A DNA stretch of 47,152 nt from Bacteroidota bacterium (GCA_013377005.1 JACABE010000009.1:1-47152), one strand, 5' to 3'; positions 1 through 10,365 are shown, counted from the first letter of the stretch. The notes: generated from the sequence alone by a model not told the origin. Program-made: numbers and translations.

Positions 1-7
1 TATTAAA

Positions 8-15
8 CAAATATA
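8..15 (-). promoter_or_regulatory. -7 promoter element pointing out of the window
   Basis: Read on the minus strand this is TATATTTG, a perfect match to the Bacteroidota -7 consensus TAnnTTTG. It would drive a gene lying to the left of the window. No clear -33 TTTG at the usual 17-23 base spacing is visible, so the call rests on the -7 box alone. Confidence 0.35.
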
Positions 16-327
16 CGAATTTTTATAATTCAATGAACAACTTTTTTTACTTTTTCCCTAAATGCACAACGGGTGACATTATATACTGTTTACTACTTAT
101 ACATAATAGAAATAAACTGAACGATATTTTGGCAATCAATACAAATTTAGATAAGGAGCAAAAAATAAAAATTTAGTCAAAGAATATCAGTAATCGAAAA
201 CAACAGGATTTTCATTCAACCATGGGAAAATATCAGAACATTATTGTTACCAGAAAACGCATTAATAACTACAGAAATTACTACTAATAATTAAGTTATA
301 TTTTTCTAAAGAGAGCATTTAAAGGAG

Positions 328-363
328 AAAGAGCCTGATTCAGATTAAATCAGACTCTTTTTT
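328..363 (+). terminator. Intrinsic terminator candidate
   Basis: The arms AAAGAG-C-CTGATT and AATCAG-A-CTCTTT pair with one mismatch around a 7-base loop, and the right arm runs into a T tract. It would end a transcript entering from the left on the plus strand. The gene it serves is not in the window. Confidence 0.5.
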
Positions 364-465
364 AATTTAACGAATAAAAGAGCCGTTAACAATAAAGCAA
401 AACCGGTCCTGCATTATTTTTGATAATTATTATGATACTTTTTCAAATACTTCCATTAATTTTAA

Positions 466-473
466 TAGCTTTG
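466..473 (+). promoter_or_regulatory. -7 promoter element of the S8 peptidase gene
   Basis: TAGCTTTG matches TAnnTTTG and lies 38 bases upstream of the peptidase ATG, giving a short AT-rich leader. A clear -33 box is not seen. Confidence 0.4.
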
Positions 474-511
474 TAACATTCAAAAAAATAAATATTAAAA
501 TATTAATACTT

Positions 512-3121
512 ATGAAAAAATATTACTTCTTATTGCTTCTATGTTGCTTAGTGTTTAGCCAAAATAATTTTGCGCAACAAAATACACTTTCTATCCCTTT
601 AGAAAAAGCACTCAACCAAAAAGGCAACAATAATACATATTATAAAATCAATATCATCCTGCGAAATCAGGCAGATGTTGATTCATTAAATTATATGCTC
701 AACAAAAACAAAGTTGCTGTAAAATCACGTCCCGAAATTGTTTGTACGTTTTTAAATCAAAAAGCAAAGCAAACACAACACGATATCATTCGTTTTATCA
801 ACGAATCTGACAAAGATGCCTATACTACATTACGTTCATTATGGATTGTCAATATGATAGTAGTAGAAGCCAAGCCCGAGTTAATACAACAACTTGCCCA
901 ACGAAGCGATATTGAGTTTATCGACCTCGACAATAGTATACTCATCAATCCTGTGGAACCACCCATCAAATCCACCTCATCATCAAAAGCCCTTAATGGA
1001 AAAGAACAAGGCTTGGTTGCCATCAATGCACCTGCTATGTGGGCAATGGGTTATACCGGAAGAGGAAGAATAGCCGGAAGTATTGATACCGGTGTATGGC
1101 CCAATCACCCTGCCATTAGAAATAACTTCTTAGGCAATTACCTCCCATTATCACAAACTTGGTATGGCTATCATTCCGATATTCCTGTAGATAAAGACGG
1201 CAGTCACGGAACACATACCGTTGGCACCGAAATGGGCTTGGATAGAAATACACAAGACACCATAGGCGTTGCATTCAATGCTTTCTTTATAGCAACAGAT
1301 CCTGTTGCCACGAGTATTGCCACTGTAAAACCGCTATCTGCTTTTTTAGCTGGGTTTCAATGGTTATTAAATCCTGATGGCGACACAGCTACTACCGACG
1401 ATATTCCTGATGTATTAAACAATTCATGGGGATATACCGTTCCCACTGATACTTTGCTATGCAACAGTTTTATCACTCAAATGTTTGCTGCTATTGAAGC
1501 TGCAGGTGTAGCTTTAGTGTTTTCAGCAGGTAACGAAGGGCCAGCTGCTCAAACAATACCATATCCGCAACATGTTGTTTCAAACGAAGTAAGTCCTTTT
1601 ACTGTAGGGAGCATCAATGGAAATACAGCAGCTTATCCTATCAGCAGTTTCTCCAGTAGAGGACCCACCATTTGCGATGTACAGGGAAGTTTGAAAATAA
1701 AACCCGAAGTAGTAGCTCCTGGCGAAAATGTAAGATCCTGCGTCGGACAAAATACATATGATACATATTCGGGTACTTCAATGGCTGGTCCGCATGCAAC
1801 CGGTGCCGTGCTATTACTAAAAGAAGCTTTCCCAAATGTAACAGGGCATGATATACTTTATGCATTGTATATGACGGCTCACGACTTAGGCGTTGCGGGC
1901 GAAGACAATACTTATGGAAGAGGGATTATTGATGTATTTGCAGCTTTTAATTATCTTTCACAAAGCCATACCCCAACACCTCCTTTATCGCAAACTTATG
2001 ATATTGCCATCAAAGAAATAATCAATCCAAACCTTAGTTATTATTGTACTAAAACATTTTCGCCTAAAATAGTTATCGCTAATTTAGGTGATAGTAGTTT
2101 GCACAGTGCAAAAATATTTTACAGATTGAACAATGAAGCCGAACAACAAATTCATTGGATTGGTAATTTATCAAAAAACCAAATTGATACAATCACACTT
2201 CCCCAAATAACAGCATTGTCGGCAGGAGACTATGAACTAAATGTAAATATTAAGAATGATTCCAATACCATTGAATACAATAAGTTCAACAATAACAGAG
2301 TTTATAGATTCAACATTCGTCCAGAAAAAAGCCTTCCCTTTTTTGAAGGTTTTGAATCTATAACACTTAAACAAGCCGGATGGATAATAGACAATCCTGA
2401 TATAAAAATAACTTGGGATACTATAAGTACCGGTGGAATTCAGGGAAGCAATCAATCCATGTATATTGATTTACTCAATTATTCAGGAGCTCCTTATCAA
2501 AAAGATGGGGCAATAAGTCCATTATTTGTAATTCCTGATTCAGTATCTATTACATTAAAGTTTAAGTTGGCTTATTTTAATGTGAATGCTCGCGATTCAC
2601 TTTCAATACTGGCATCCGATAATTGTGGCAGCACATTTGCCTATCAGCTCTATAAAAAAGGTGGAAATGATTTAGCCTCCACATCATTTCCTTCCGGACT
2701 AAAACCAACTGTTTCATCAGATTGGCGACTGGAAACAGTAAATATTAGCCAAATTAAAAACAAGACCGTACTGCTTAAAATAGAATCTACCAATGATAAT
2801 GGCAATGATATATATATTGATAACTTATATATTTATGCCGGAACAAATGTTTACGTCCCTTCTGTTGAAGCTGATACAAAAATAAAGGTTTATCCCAATC
2901 CTTTTAACAGTATTGTGAATATTGAGTTTAAAGATATTAACGCCAGTGATATTTTAATAAGTGTTTGCGATATACTGGGCAAAGAAGTAAAACATCTTTC
3001 TATCGCTAATCAGAAAGAAGGAAGTATCAGTATTGATTTACAAAATTTTCAATCAGGTGTTTATTTTGTGAGATTTAATAACCAATCTTCCAATAAATTC
3101 TTTAAGATTATAAAAAAGTAA
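512..3121 (+). CDS. Secreted S8 (subtilisin-like) serine peptidase with T9SS sorting domain
   Basis: An 869-residue preproenzyme. Residues 1-21 form a signal peptide (hydrophobic core, then NNFAQQ). Residues about 45-145 look like an inhibitor-I9-type propeptide. The catalytic domain follows, with Asp192 (SIDTGV), His232 (SHGTHT), oxyanion Asn341 (SAGNEG) and Ser423 (GTSMAGPHA), so the active site is complete. A beta-rich region of about 300 residues separates it from the C-terminal type A sorting domain (from about residue 790: VYPNPFNS, GVYFVRF, final KIIKK). Proteins with this tail cross the outer membrane by the type IX system and become surface-bound or released. A small envelope-protein gene starts 9 bases downstream and is probably co-transcribed. 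The family call is very secure; the substrate is unknown. Confidence 0.95.
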   Translation: MKKYYFLLLLCCLVFSQNNFAQQNTLSIPLEKALNQKGNNNTYYKINIILRNQADVDSLNYMLNKNKVAVKSRPEIVCTFLNQKAKQTQHDIIRFINESDKDAYTTLRSLWIVNMIVVEAKPELIQQLAQRSDIEFIDLDNSILINPVEPPIKSTSSSKALNGKEQGLVAINAPAMWAMGYTGRGRIAGSIDTGVWPNHPAIRNNFLGNYLPLSQTWYGYHSDIPVDKDGSHGTHTVGTEMGLDRNTQDTIGVAFNAFFIATDPVATSIATVKPLSAFLAGFQWLLNPDGDTATTDDIPDVLNNSWGYTVPTDTLLCNSFITQMFAAIEAAGVALVFSAGNEGPAAQTIPYPQHVVSNEVSPFTVGSINGNTAAYPISSFSSRGPTICDVQGSLKIKPEVVAPGENVRSCVGQNTYDTYSGTSMAGPHATGAVLLLKEAFPNVTGHDILYALYMTAHDLGVAGEDNTYGRGIIDVFAAFNYLSQSHTPTPPLSQTYDIAIKEIINPNLSYYCTKTFSPKIVIANLGDSSLHSAKIFYRLNNEAEQQIHWIGNLSKNQIDTITLPQITALSAGDYELNVNIKNDSNTIEYNKFNNNRVYRFNIRPEKSLPFFEGFESITLKQAGWIIDNPDIKITWDTISTGGIQGSNQSMYIDLLNYSGAPYQKDGAISPLFVIPDSVSITLKFKLAYFNVNARDSLSILASDNCGSTFAYQLYKKGGNDLASTSFPSGLKPTVSSDWRLETVNISQIKNKTVLLKIESTNDNGNDIYIDNLYIYAGTNVYVPSVEADTKIKVYPNPFNSIVNIEFKDINASDILISVCDILGKEVKHLSIANQKEGSISIDLQNFQSGVYFVRFNNQSSNKFFKIIKK

Positions 3122-3130
3122 AATAACTTT

Positions 3131-3664
3131 ATGAATAAAACATTAATAGCTTTTTTCATATTTATATTACTTATTCAAAGTTGCTTTGCTATTAGTTCAT
3201 GTATTTTACCCGAAGATTCTATAAAAACAGAGGTTAGAAAATCGAAATTAGCTACTGTATTTGGTATAGGACTTGCTGGTGGAGTTCGATTGGGTGGCAT
3301 ATATTATTTTAATAATAACTTTTCTGTAGAATTGTCTTATAGTAGATTTGGATGGGATGATCTATATGATCGCCAAAGAATTCAATATACAGCTATTATT
3401 AATTATACACCAAATGATTCAAAGCACTTTTTTACAAGTTTATGCTTGAATTTTAGAAAAAAGGTAAGCACTTTCCCTTATGAATTACTTATTGTACCAT
3501 GTGTTGGGTTTAGTAGTAAATTAAATAGGAAAGGATTTGGTACGTACATTAGATTTGGTTACGGAATTGCATTATCTCAAATTAATTTTAATTATTTGTC
3601 TTCTGATTATGTGCAACTTTCTGGTATGCCTAATTTAGATATTGGTTTTATTTATAATTTTTAA
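3131..3664 (+). CDS. Small outer-membrane beta-barrel candidate
   Basis: A 177-residue protein with no family I can name. It begins with a clear signal peptide (residues 1 to about 20, ending SCFA). The rest alternates polar and aromatic/hydrophobic residues in short strands, such as the segments around GVRLGGIYYF and FGTYIRFGYGIAL. It ends in a terminal Phe (GFIYNF), the usual last residue of outer-membrane barrels. It starts 9 bases after the peptidase stop, so it is likely translated from the same mRNA. A small porin-like or OmpW-like fold is possible, but this is inferred from composition only. Confidence 0.6.
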   Translation: MNKTLIAFFIFILLIQSCFAISSCILPEDSIKTEVRKSKLATVFGIGLAGGVRLGGIYYFNNNFSVELSYSRFGWDDLYDRQRIQYTAIINYTPNDSKHFFTSLCLNFRKKVSTFPYELLIVPCVGFSSKLNRKGFGTYIRFGYGIALSQINFNYLSSDYVQLSGMPNLDIGFIYNF

Positions 3665-3765
3665 AAATATTTACAGCTTAATTTTTCTATAACTAATCTT
3701 AAAATCTGGTATAAAAATTGATATTCATTTTACACTATCCATTTTTACATTTAATCTTTACAAAT

Positions 3766-6700
3766 ATGAAAATAAAACTTTTTTTTATTGTTCTAATCAT
3801 TGTATTACTAGCAATATCAATTCAAAATTCTTTTGGTCAAACTAAAAAAACAGAAAAAATAGTTTTAACCGGAAAAGAAGAATATAAAGCAGAATGGGAA
3901 ACCATAGATGCTTTTATAAAAAAAAGTTTGCCGAAATCGGCACTTGAGGTTGTAAATAATGTGTACAAAAAAACCAAAGAAAGTAATAATGCGCCACAAT
4001 TTGTAAAAGCATTGTTGTATAAAATAAAATTACAGTCCGATTTTGAAGAAAATGCCATTACAAAAAGTATCAACGAAATTGAAATCGAACTACAAACGGC
4101 TAAATTTCCAATTAAGCCTATTTTACATTCTGCATTGGCTGAACTATATTGGAAATATTATCAATCGAATCGATATTCTATATTAGAGCGCACTCAAACA
4201 GTTAACTTTAAACAAACTGATATCGAAACTTGGGACCTAAGAAAAATAACAGCAGCTGTTATTGCAAATTATCGGATATCTTTACTAAATGCTCAGGAAT
4301 TGAAGAATATTGAAGTAAAACAATTTGATGCCATCCTCGAAAAGGGAAACGAAAAAGGAAAATACCGCCCCACATTGTATGATTTTCTGGCACACCGAGC
4401 CATTGATTTTTACATAAACGAAGAATCGGAGTTAACCTTAGCAAATGATGCATTTGAGTTAACAAATAAAATGTTTTTTTCTGATAGTAAATCCTTCGTA
4501 AACATTAAAATTTCATCTACTGACAGTTTATCATTCAAATACTATGCCTTAAAGTTAATTCAGGATCTCACTTATTTCCACTTAAATGATAAAACACCCG
4601 ATGCATTGATAGATGTGGAGCTAAAAAGACTTGAATTTGTTCATAACAAATCAATTATATCATACAAAGACAGTTTGTATTTGCAAGCATTATTGCAACT
4701 CGAAAAAAAGTATATTTCTAACCCGCTTTCCACTGAAATAAGTCATTTAATTGCCATCGAATACAAAACTCAAGGCGGAAAATACAATCCGATTTTTGCA
4801 CAAGAACACAAATGGAAAATTAAAACCGCCTTATCCTATTGCGATAATGCTATTGAACGATTCCCCAATAGCGATGGTGCTATAAAATGCAGATTCTTGA
4901 AAGAAGATATAATGACTCCTACTTTATCCTTAACTTCCGAAAGGGTTAACCTGCCCGAAAAACCTATGCTGGGTCTTATTGAATATAAAAACATAAAAGA
5001 CGTTTATTTCAAGATAATTAAATTTGATCCTGAAAAGGAAAAAAATATTAAAAATAGTATGAATTCCTCTCAATTGGTTGCCGAATATAATAAAGCTGCT
5101 GTATTGCAATCGTGGAATCTTTCCCTAACCAACGATGGTGATTTTCAGTCACACAGTATGGAATGCAAAATACCATCATTAGCCAATGGTTTTTATATTA
5201 TAATGGCATCCACCAATAAAAATTTCAGTTGCAAAGAAGAAATCGTGGCATTCAGAAGCTTTTGGGTTTCCAATATAAGCTATATCAGCAGAAACAAAGA
5301 CAATGGAGCTATTGAATATTATGTAATGAACAGAGAAACAGGATTGCCATTAAAAGGAATTAATATCAAATCTTTTATTCAGGACTATGATTACAAAACA
5401 AGAACTTATATCAGTAAGCCTTGGGCTTCATACAATACAAATGAAGAAGGTAATTTTGAGATTCCTGCTTTGCCTGAGAAATCCGACTATAAATATTTTT
5501 ATCTGGAGTTTAACATCAAGGGTGATCAATACATTACCGATAATTATTTTTCGCAGTATGCCCGTTATACTCCCAATCAGCAAAAAATAATCAGAACTTA
5601 TTTCTTTACAGATCGGGCTATTTACCGACCAGGACAAGCTGTATTCTTTAAAGGAATCTTACTGGAAACAGAAAATGGAAAAACGAATATAAAACCCAAT
5701 CAAGCTACCAATGTTACATTTTACGATGTAAACGGACAAAAGGTGAGCGACTTAAAATTAACATCCAATGACTTTGGGTCAGTGAGTGGTTCTTTTATTG
5801 CACCTTCTACCGGTTTAACAGGAAACATGCGAATTCAAAATGAATGGGGAAGTACTTATTTTTCAGTGGAAGAATACAAAAGACCAAAATTTGAAGTAAA
5901 AATAAACCCTGTGAAAGGCAGTTTCAAATTAGCTGAAAACATTACCGTTGCAGGAAATGCAAAAGCTTATGCCGGTAACAATATTGACAATGCCAATGTT
6001 AAATATAGGGTTGTCCGTTCAGCTTCCTTTCCTTTCTATGGCTGGTGGTGGCGATATTATCCAAGCTCACCTGAAATGGAAATTACAAATGGCATAACAA
6101 AAACCAATGAAAAAGGAGAATTTACTATTGAATTTACTGCCATTCCCGATTTAAGTGTTGATACATCAACATTACCGGTGTTTAATTACACCGTTTATGC
6201 TGATGTAAGCGATATTAACAACGAAACGCATAGCACAGAACTAAGTATTTCTGTAGGTTATAATGCTTTATTAATAAATATAGATTTACCTTCAAAAGTA
6301 AATAAATTAGAGAAAAATCAATTTAAAATTACAACAACTAATTTGAATGGAAATCCGGAGTCGGCAGAAGGGCAAATCATTATTTACAAATTAAAGCAAG
6401 CCGAAAGAAGTTTCAGGAAAAGAATGTGGTCAAAACCTGATATTTTCATCATCACCAAAACAGCGTTTGAAAAAGACTTCCCTCTGGATGCTTATAATGA
6501 TGAAAACGAAATAAACACATGGGTAAAAGAGAAAACACTATTGAGCTATAATTTTAAAACTCCCTTAGATTCTATGTTGTTAATTAATAATTTAAGCACA
6601 TGGGAACAAGGGACCTATTTCTTAGAAATGAAATCGAAAGATAAATTCGGAACGAATGTTAGTAATCAAAAATATTTTACGATTTATTCTCCAAAAGAAA

Positions 6701-9700
6701 CCCAAATGCCAGATAATAGCATCGCATGGTTATGTATGCTAAAAAGTAAAGCAGAGCCAGGTGAAAAAGCATCGTTTCTAATCGGATCTAAAGAAAAAGG
6801 CGTAAACGCATTCTATGAAATTGAAGTAAATAATCAAATTGTCAGCAAACAATGGCTGCAACTTTCCAACGAACAAAAATTAATTGAAATCCCGATTGAA
6901 GAATCGCACAGAGGCAATATTTCAATACATCTTACTTTCATTAAAAACAATCGTTCTTATAGTTTTAACGAAACAATTATAGTTCCTTACACCAATAAGA
7001 AACTGGATATTTCTTTTGAAACTTTCAGAAACAAACTATTACCCGGGCAAAAAGAAGAATGGAAAATCAATATCAAAGGCAGTAAAGGCGAAAAGCTGGC
7101 TTCAGAAATGCTTGCCTCGATGTACGATGCTTCATTGGATGCTTTTAAGCCTCATAACTGGAGTTTTAATATCTTTAATAATTTTTACAGTCGTTTAAGC
7201 TGGGAAGATGATGCATCCTTTACCACAAATAATACCAATTTTTGCAGAGATTTCAACAGTAAATTAATCTATCCGCAAGAAAAAACTTATGATCAACTCA
7301 ATTGGTTTGGGCTTAACTATTATTATGGAGGGAGAAACAGGTATAAAAATACTCGAGCCTTTGTTGGAGATGGAAATGCATGGGCAGATGAAGCCTATGC
7401 TCCAATGGATAAAGCATTAGGTGGTGCAAAACTTGAAGAGAAAACTAAAGCAGGTGATATTACTACTGTTTCTGCCAAAGAGAATGCTGAAAAGCCAAAT
7501 GCTGTTGAGAAACAAAGTACAGATTTCTCTGATGTAAAACTCCGTTCCAATTTCAACGAAACAGCTTTCTTTTATCCGCAATTGCAAACCAATGATAGTG
7601 GCGAAGTGGTTATTTCTTTTGTAGTACCCGAATCGCTTACCAAATGGAAAATGCAAGGTCTGGCTTATACCAAAGATTTAAAAATAGGAGAAATAAAAAA
7701 AGAATTAGTTACACAAAAAGATTTGATGCTCGTACCCAACGCTCCTCGTTTTTTCCGCGAAGGCGACAATATGAGTTTTAATGTAAAAATATCCAATATT
7801 TCCGAAAATGATGTAAACGGAAGCGTTCGTTTGCAGTTCTTTAATGCTATCAGTATGCAGCCTATTGATGGAATATTAAAAGAAAATATGGATAAATCGT
7901 TTATAATCAAAGCAGGGCAAAGCCAATCGGTGAGCTGGAATATATTTATACCCGAAGGCTTAGGTGCAGTAACTTATAAGGTAGTAGCCAAAGCTGGAAA
8001 TTTCAGTGATGGCGAAGAAATGGCTATTCCTGTTTTAAGCAATCGTATGTTGGTTACCGAAACCATGCCTTTGCCTATCAATGGAAAGCAGACAAAAAAC
8101 TTTACATTTACTAAACTATTAAACTCAAAAACCTCATCTACGTTGAAAAACCACAAACTCACCCTTGAGTTTACCTCTAATCCTGCCTGGTATGCAGTGC
8201 AAGCATTGCCTTATATTATGGAATATCCTTACGAATGTTCCGAGCAGATTTTTAGCAGATTTTATGCCAATAGTTTGGCAAGTTTTATAGCCAATTCAAG
8301 TCCGAAAATAAAAAACGTTTTCGAAAGCTGGAAAAACATTTCAAAAGATGCTTTGCTTTCTAATCTTGAGAAAAATCAGGAATTGAAATCTTTACTGATA
8401 GAAGAAACACCCTGGTTGCTGAATGCCAAAAATGAAAGCGAACGCAAAAAACGCATTGGTTTATTGTTCGACATGAATAAAATGAGTGCTGAATTGGAAA
8501 TTGCCAAACAAAAGCTTCAGAAGAATCAGTTACCCAATGGTGCATGGGCATGGTTTGCCGGAGGTATTGACGACAGGTATATTACACAATACATTATCAC
8601 TGGTTTCGGGCATTTGCAGCATATTGGCGTAAATACTTACAAAAACGACTTTCAAATAAAAGCTATGCTGCAAAAAGCCATTGCTTACCTCGATAATCGT
8701 ATAAAAGAAGATTATGAAGACATTAAAAAATGGTATCCGAAAGAAATCAATAAAAATCATTTGAGTAGTTTGCAAATTCAATACTTATATGCAAGAAGTT
8801 ATTATACCGATGTTTTCGAAATGGCTTCCAAAAACAAAGAAGCCTACAATTATTTTATCGGACAATCGCAAAAATACTGGACTTCACAAAGTAAATATCT
8901 GCAAGGCATGACGGCGTTGACTTTAACCAGAAATAAAGACCTTAAAACTCCGGCTGCTATTATAAAATCATTAAAAGAAAATGCTTTGTATTCCGAAGAA
9001 ATGGGCATGTACTGGAGAGATTTAACCGAAGGTTATTACTGGTATCAGGCTCCTATCGAAACCATGTCTTTATTAATAGAATGTTTTGATGAGGTTGCCA
9101 ATGATAAGGAATCGGTAGAGAAAATGAAAATCTGGTTGCTCAAACAAAAGCAAACCCAGGATTGGAAAACCACCAAAGCCACCACAGAAGCCATTTATGC
9201 TTTATTACTGAAAGGTACTGATTTGCTGGCAAGCGATAATTTGGTAGAAGTTAAAGTGGGCGGTGCAGTTGTTAATGCCAAAGAAAGCGAAAAAGGAATT
9301 GAAGCAGGAACAGGCTATTTTACTACCAACTGGAACGGAACAGAAATTACACCCGAAATGGCAAATGTTACGGTTACCAAGACTGATGATGGTGTGGCTT
9401 GGGGAGCTATGTACTGGCAGTATTTTGAACAATTAGACAAAATTACCCCAGCTGTAACACCATTAAAATTGGAGAAAAAACTGTTTGTAGAACGCAATAC
9501 AGCCAATGGCGTGGTAATAGAGCCAATTTCAAACAATGCTCAACTAAAAGTTGGCGATAAAATAAAAGTTCGTATAGAATTGCGTGTTGATCGTGATATG
9601 GAATACATCCATTTAAAAGATATGAGAGCCGCAGCTTTTGAGCCGGTAAATGTATTGTCTTCCTACAAATATCAGGCAGGTTTGGGTTATTACGAAAGTA

Positions 9701-9882
9701 CCCGCGATGCTTCTACCAATTTTTTTATTTCTTACCTGCGCAAAGGAACTTATGTTTTTGAATACCCACTCATCGCAACGCAGGAAGGCGATTTCTCCAA
9801 CGGAATTACCTCTGTGCAATGTATGTATGCGCCTGAATTTAGCTCACATTCCGAAGGAATCAGGGTGAAGGTTGGGAAATAA
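3766..9882 (+). CDS. Bacterial alpha-2-macroglobulin with thioester motif
   Basis: The chosen start is the ATG at 3766, not the in-frame one at 3718, because it puts the signal peptide (MKIKLFFIVL... ending SFGQ) at the N terminus. The product has 2038 residues, large for this family. An N-terminal helical region of about 400 residues is followed by an MG2 signature near 616 (RAIYRPGQAVFFKG). A low-complexity Ala/Lys/Glu stretch at about 1205-1255 sits where the bait region is expected, and the MG7-like segment follows near 1265. The thioester motif is intact at Cys1491-Ser-Glu-Gln1494, with the helical thioester domain around it and a receptor-binding-like domain near 1936. Family members trap proteases by covalent thioester attack after bait cleavage. 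There is no lipobox, so it is probably periplasmic rather than lipid-anchored like E. coli YfhM. No pbpC gene follows it. The family call is secure. Confidence 0.93.
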   Translation: MKIKLFFIVLIIVLLAISIQNSFGQTKKTEKIVLTGKEEYKAEWETIDAFIKKSLPKSALEVVNNVYKKTKESNNAPQFVKALLYKIKLQSDFEENAITKSINEIEIELQTAKFPIKPILHSALAELYWKYYQSNRYSILERTQTVNFKQTDIETWDLRKITAAVIANYRISLLNAQELKNIEVKQFDAILEKGNEKGKYRPTLYDFLAHRAIDFYINEESELTLANDAFELTNKMFFSDSKSFVNIKISSTDSLSFKYYALKLIQDLTYFHLNDKTPDALIDVELKRLEFVHNKSIISYKDSLYLQALLQLEKKYISNPLSTEISHLIAIEYKTQGGKYNPIFAQEHKWKIKTALSYCDNAIERFPNSDGAIKCRFLKEDIMTPTLSLTSERVNLPEKPMLGLIEYKNIKDVYFKIIKFDPEKEKNIKNSMNSSQLVAEYNKAAVLQSWNLSLTNDGDFQSHSMECKIPSLANGFYIIMASTNKNFSCKEEIVAFRSFWVSNISYISRNKDNGAIEYYVMNRETGLPLKGINIKSFIQDYDYKTRTYISKPWASYNTNEEGNFEIPALPEKSDYKYFYLEFNIKGDQYITDNYFSQYARYTPNQQKIIRTYFFTDRAIYRPGQAVFFKGILLETENGKTNIKPNQATNVTFYDVNGQKVSDLKLTSNDFGSVSGSFIAPSTGLTGNMRIQNEWGSTYFSVEEYKRPKFEVKINPVKGSFKLAENITVAGNAKAYAGNNIDNANVKYRVVRSASFPFYGWWWRYYPSSPEMEITNGITKTNEKGEFTIEFTAIPDLSVDTSTLPVFNYTVYADVSDINNETHSTELSISVGYNALLINIDLPSKVNKLEKNQFKITTTNLNGNPESAEGQIIIYKLKQAERSFRKRMWSKPDIFIITKTAFEKDFPLDAYNDENEINTWVKEKTLLSYNFKTPLDSMLLINNLSTWEQGTYFLEMKSKDKFGTNVSNQKYFTIYSPKETQMPDNSIAWLCMLKSKAEPGEKASFLIGSKEKGVNAFYEIEVNNQIVSKQWLQLSNEQKLIEIPIEESHRGNISIHLTFIKNNRSYSFNETIIVPYTNKKLDISFETFRNKLLPGQKEEWKINIKGSKGEKLASEMLASMYDASLDAFKPHNWSFNIFNNFYSRLSWEDDASFTTNNTNFCRDFNSKLIYPQEKTYDQLNWFGLNYYYGGRNRYKNTRAFVGDGNAWADEAYAPMDKALGGAKLEEKTKAGDITTVSAKENAEKPNAVEKQSTDFSDVKLRSNFNETAFFYPQLQTNDSGEVVISFVVPESLTKWKMQGLAYTKDLKIGEIKKELVTQKDLMLVPNAPRFFREGDNMSFNVKISNISENDVNGSVRLQFFNAISMQPIDGILKENMDKSFIIKAGQSQSVSWNIFIPEGLGAVTYKVVAKAGNFSDGEEMAIPVLSNRMLVTETMPLPINGKQTKNFTFTKLLNSKTSSTLKNHKLTLEFTSNPAWYAVQALPYIMEYPYECSEQIFSRFYANSLASFIANSSPKIKNVFESWKNISKDALLSNLEKNQELKSLLIEETPWLLNAKNESERKKRIGLLFDMNKMSAELEIAKQKLQKNQLPNGAWAWFAGGIDDRYITQYIITGFGHLQHIGVNTYKNDFQIKAMLQKAIAYLDNRIKEDYEDIKKWYPKEINKNHLSSLQIQYLYARSYYTDVFEMASKNKEAYNYFIGQSQKYWTSQSKYLQGMTALTLTRNKDLKTPAAIIKSLKENALYSEEMGMYWRDLTEGYYWYQAPIETMSLLIECFDEVANDKESVEKMKIWLLKQKQTQDWKTTKATTEAIYALLLKGTDLLASDNLVEVKVGGAVVNAKESEKGIEAGTGYFTTNWNGTEITPEMANVTVTKTDDGVAWGAMYWQYFEQLDKITPAVTPLKLEKKLFVERNTANGVVIEPISNNAQLKVGDKIKVRIELRVDRDMEYIHLKDMRAAAFEPVNVLSSYKYQAGLGYYESTRDASTNFFISYLRKGTYVFEYPLIATQEGDFSNGITSVQCMYAPEFSSHSEGIRVKVGK

Positions 9883-9933
9883 GTATGAGTTATAAGTTAT
9901 GAGTTATGAATATAATTAGAGAAAATACTTAAA

Positions 9934-10365
9934 ATGATAACTCATAAAAAGCAGATTTTCTATTTATTAATAGATATTTTAGTTATATTATTTATTATCT
10001 CCGTAATTTTTTTTGATAATATTTTTAATCGAAAAAATAGCAATGAATATACAATTGAGATAATAATGTGGAATCCAAAAGATTCATTAGATTTAACTTC
10101 GATATCAGGTCCTTATCATGAGTTTTGCATAACAGGTAATAAAGAAAAAGACAACACTAATATTAACAAGATAAAAGATTATTTATTTAATTTTAATCTA
10201 AAAAAGGATACTATTGGTTTTGGGTTGAATATTGTTTTTGAAGATAATTCAAATTATGGAAACTATATTGAAATTTTAAATTATTTAGTAAAAGAGAAAA
10301 TAAAATGTTTTGTCCCTTATCAAAACAATTTATGGATTTATTCTAAAAGAAACCTTACAAGATAG
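9934..10365 (+). CDS. Small single-pass membrane protein, function unknown
   Basis: A 143-residue protein with a short Lys-containing N terminus, one strong transmembrane helix (about residues 8-28) and a charged domain of about 110 residues, predicted to be outside the inner membrane. The topology, and the stretch NYGNYIEILNYLVKEKIKCF, loosely recall ExbD/TolR proteins. However, the helix carries only one Asp (DILVILFI) and no ExbB/TolQ gene is nearby, so I do not assign that function. Short TATGAGTTA-like direct repeats lie just upstream (9887-9918). Confidence 0.55.
   Translation: MITHKKQIFYLLIDILVILFIISVIFFDNIFNRKNSNEYTIEIIMWNPKDSLDLTSISGPYHEFCITGNKEKDNTNINKIKDYLFNFNLKKDTIGFGLNIVFEDNSNYGNYIEILNYLVKEKIKCFVPYQNNLWIYSKRNLTR

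Larger units (their letters stand above)
1..511. other. Noncoding left margin
   Basis: No convincing gene is seen here. The stretch holds a leftward -7 box at its extreme left, a hairpin followed by T residues near 328-363, and a rightward -7 box at 466-473 in front of the peptidase gene. A 21-codon frame at 222-287 is too short and too featureless to call. Confidence 0.6.

Noticed and set aside
222-287. 21-codon plus-strand frame in the left margin
   Set aside because: Too short, with no leader signals or features; random frames of this size are expected.
9887-9918. Short TATGAGTTA-like repeats after the macroglobulin gene
   Set aside because: Only two or three imperfect units of low complexity; not enough for a separate repeat feature, and no mobile element is associated.
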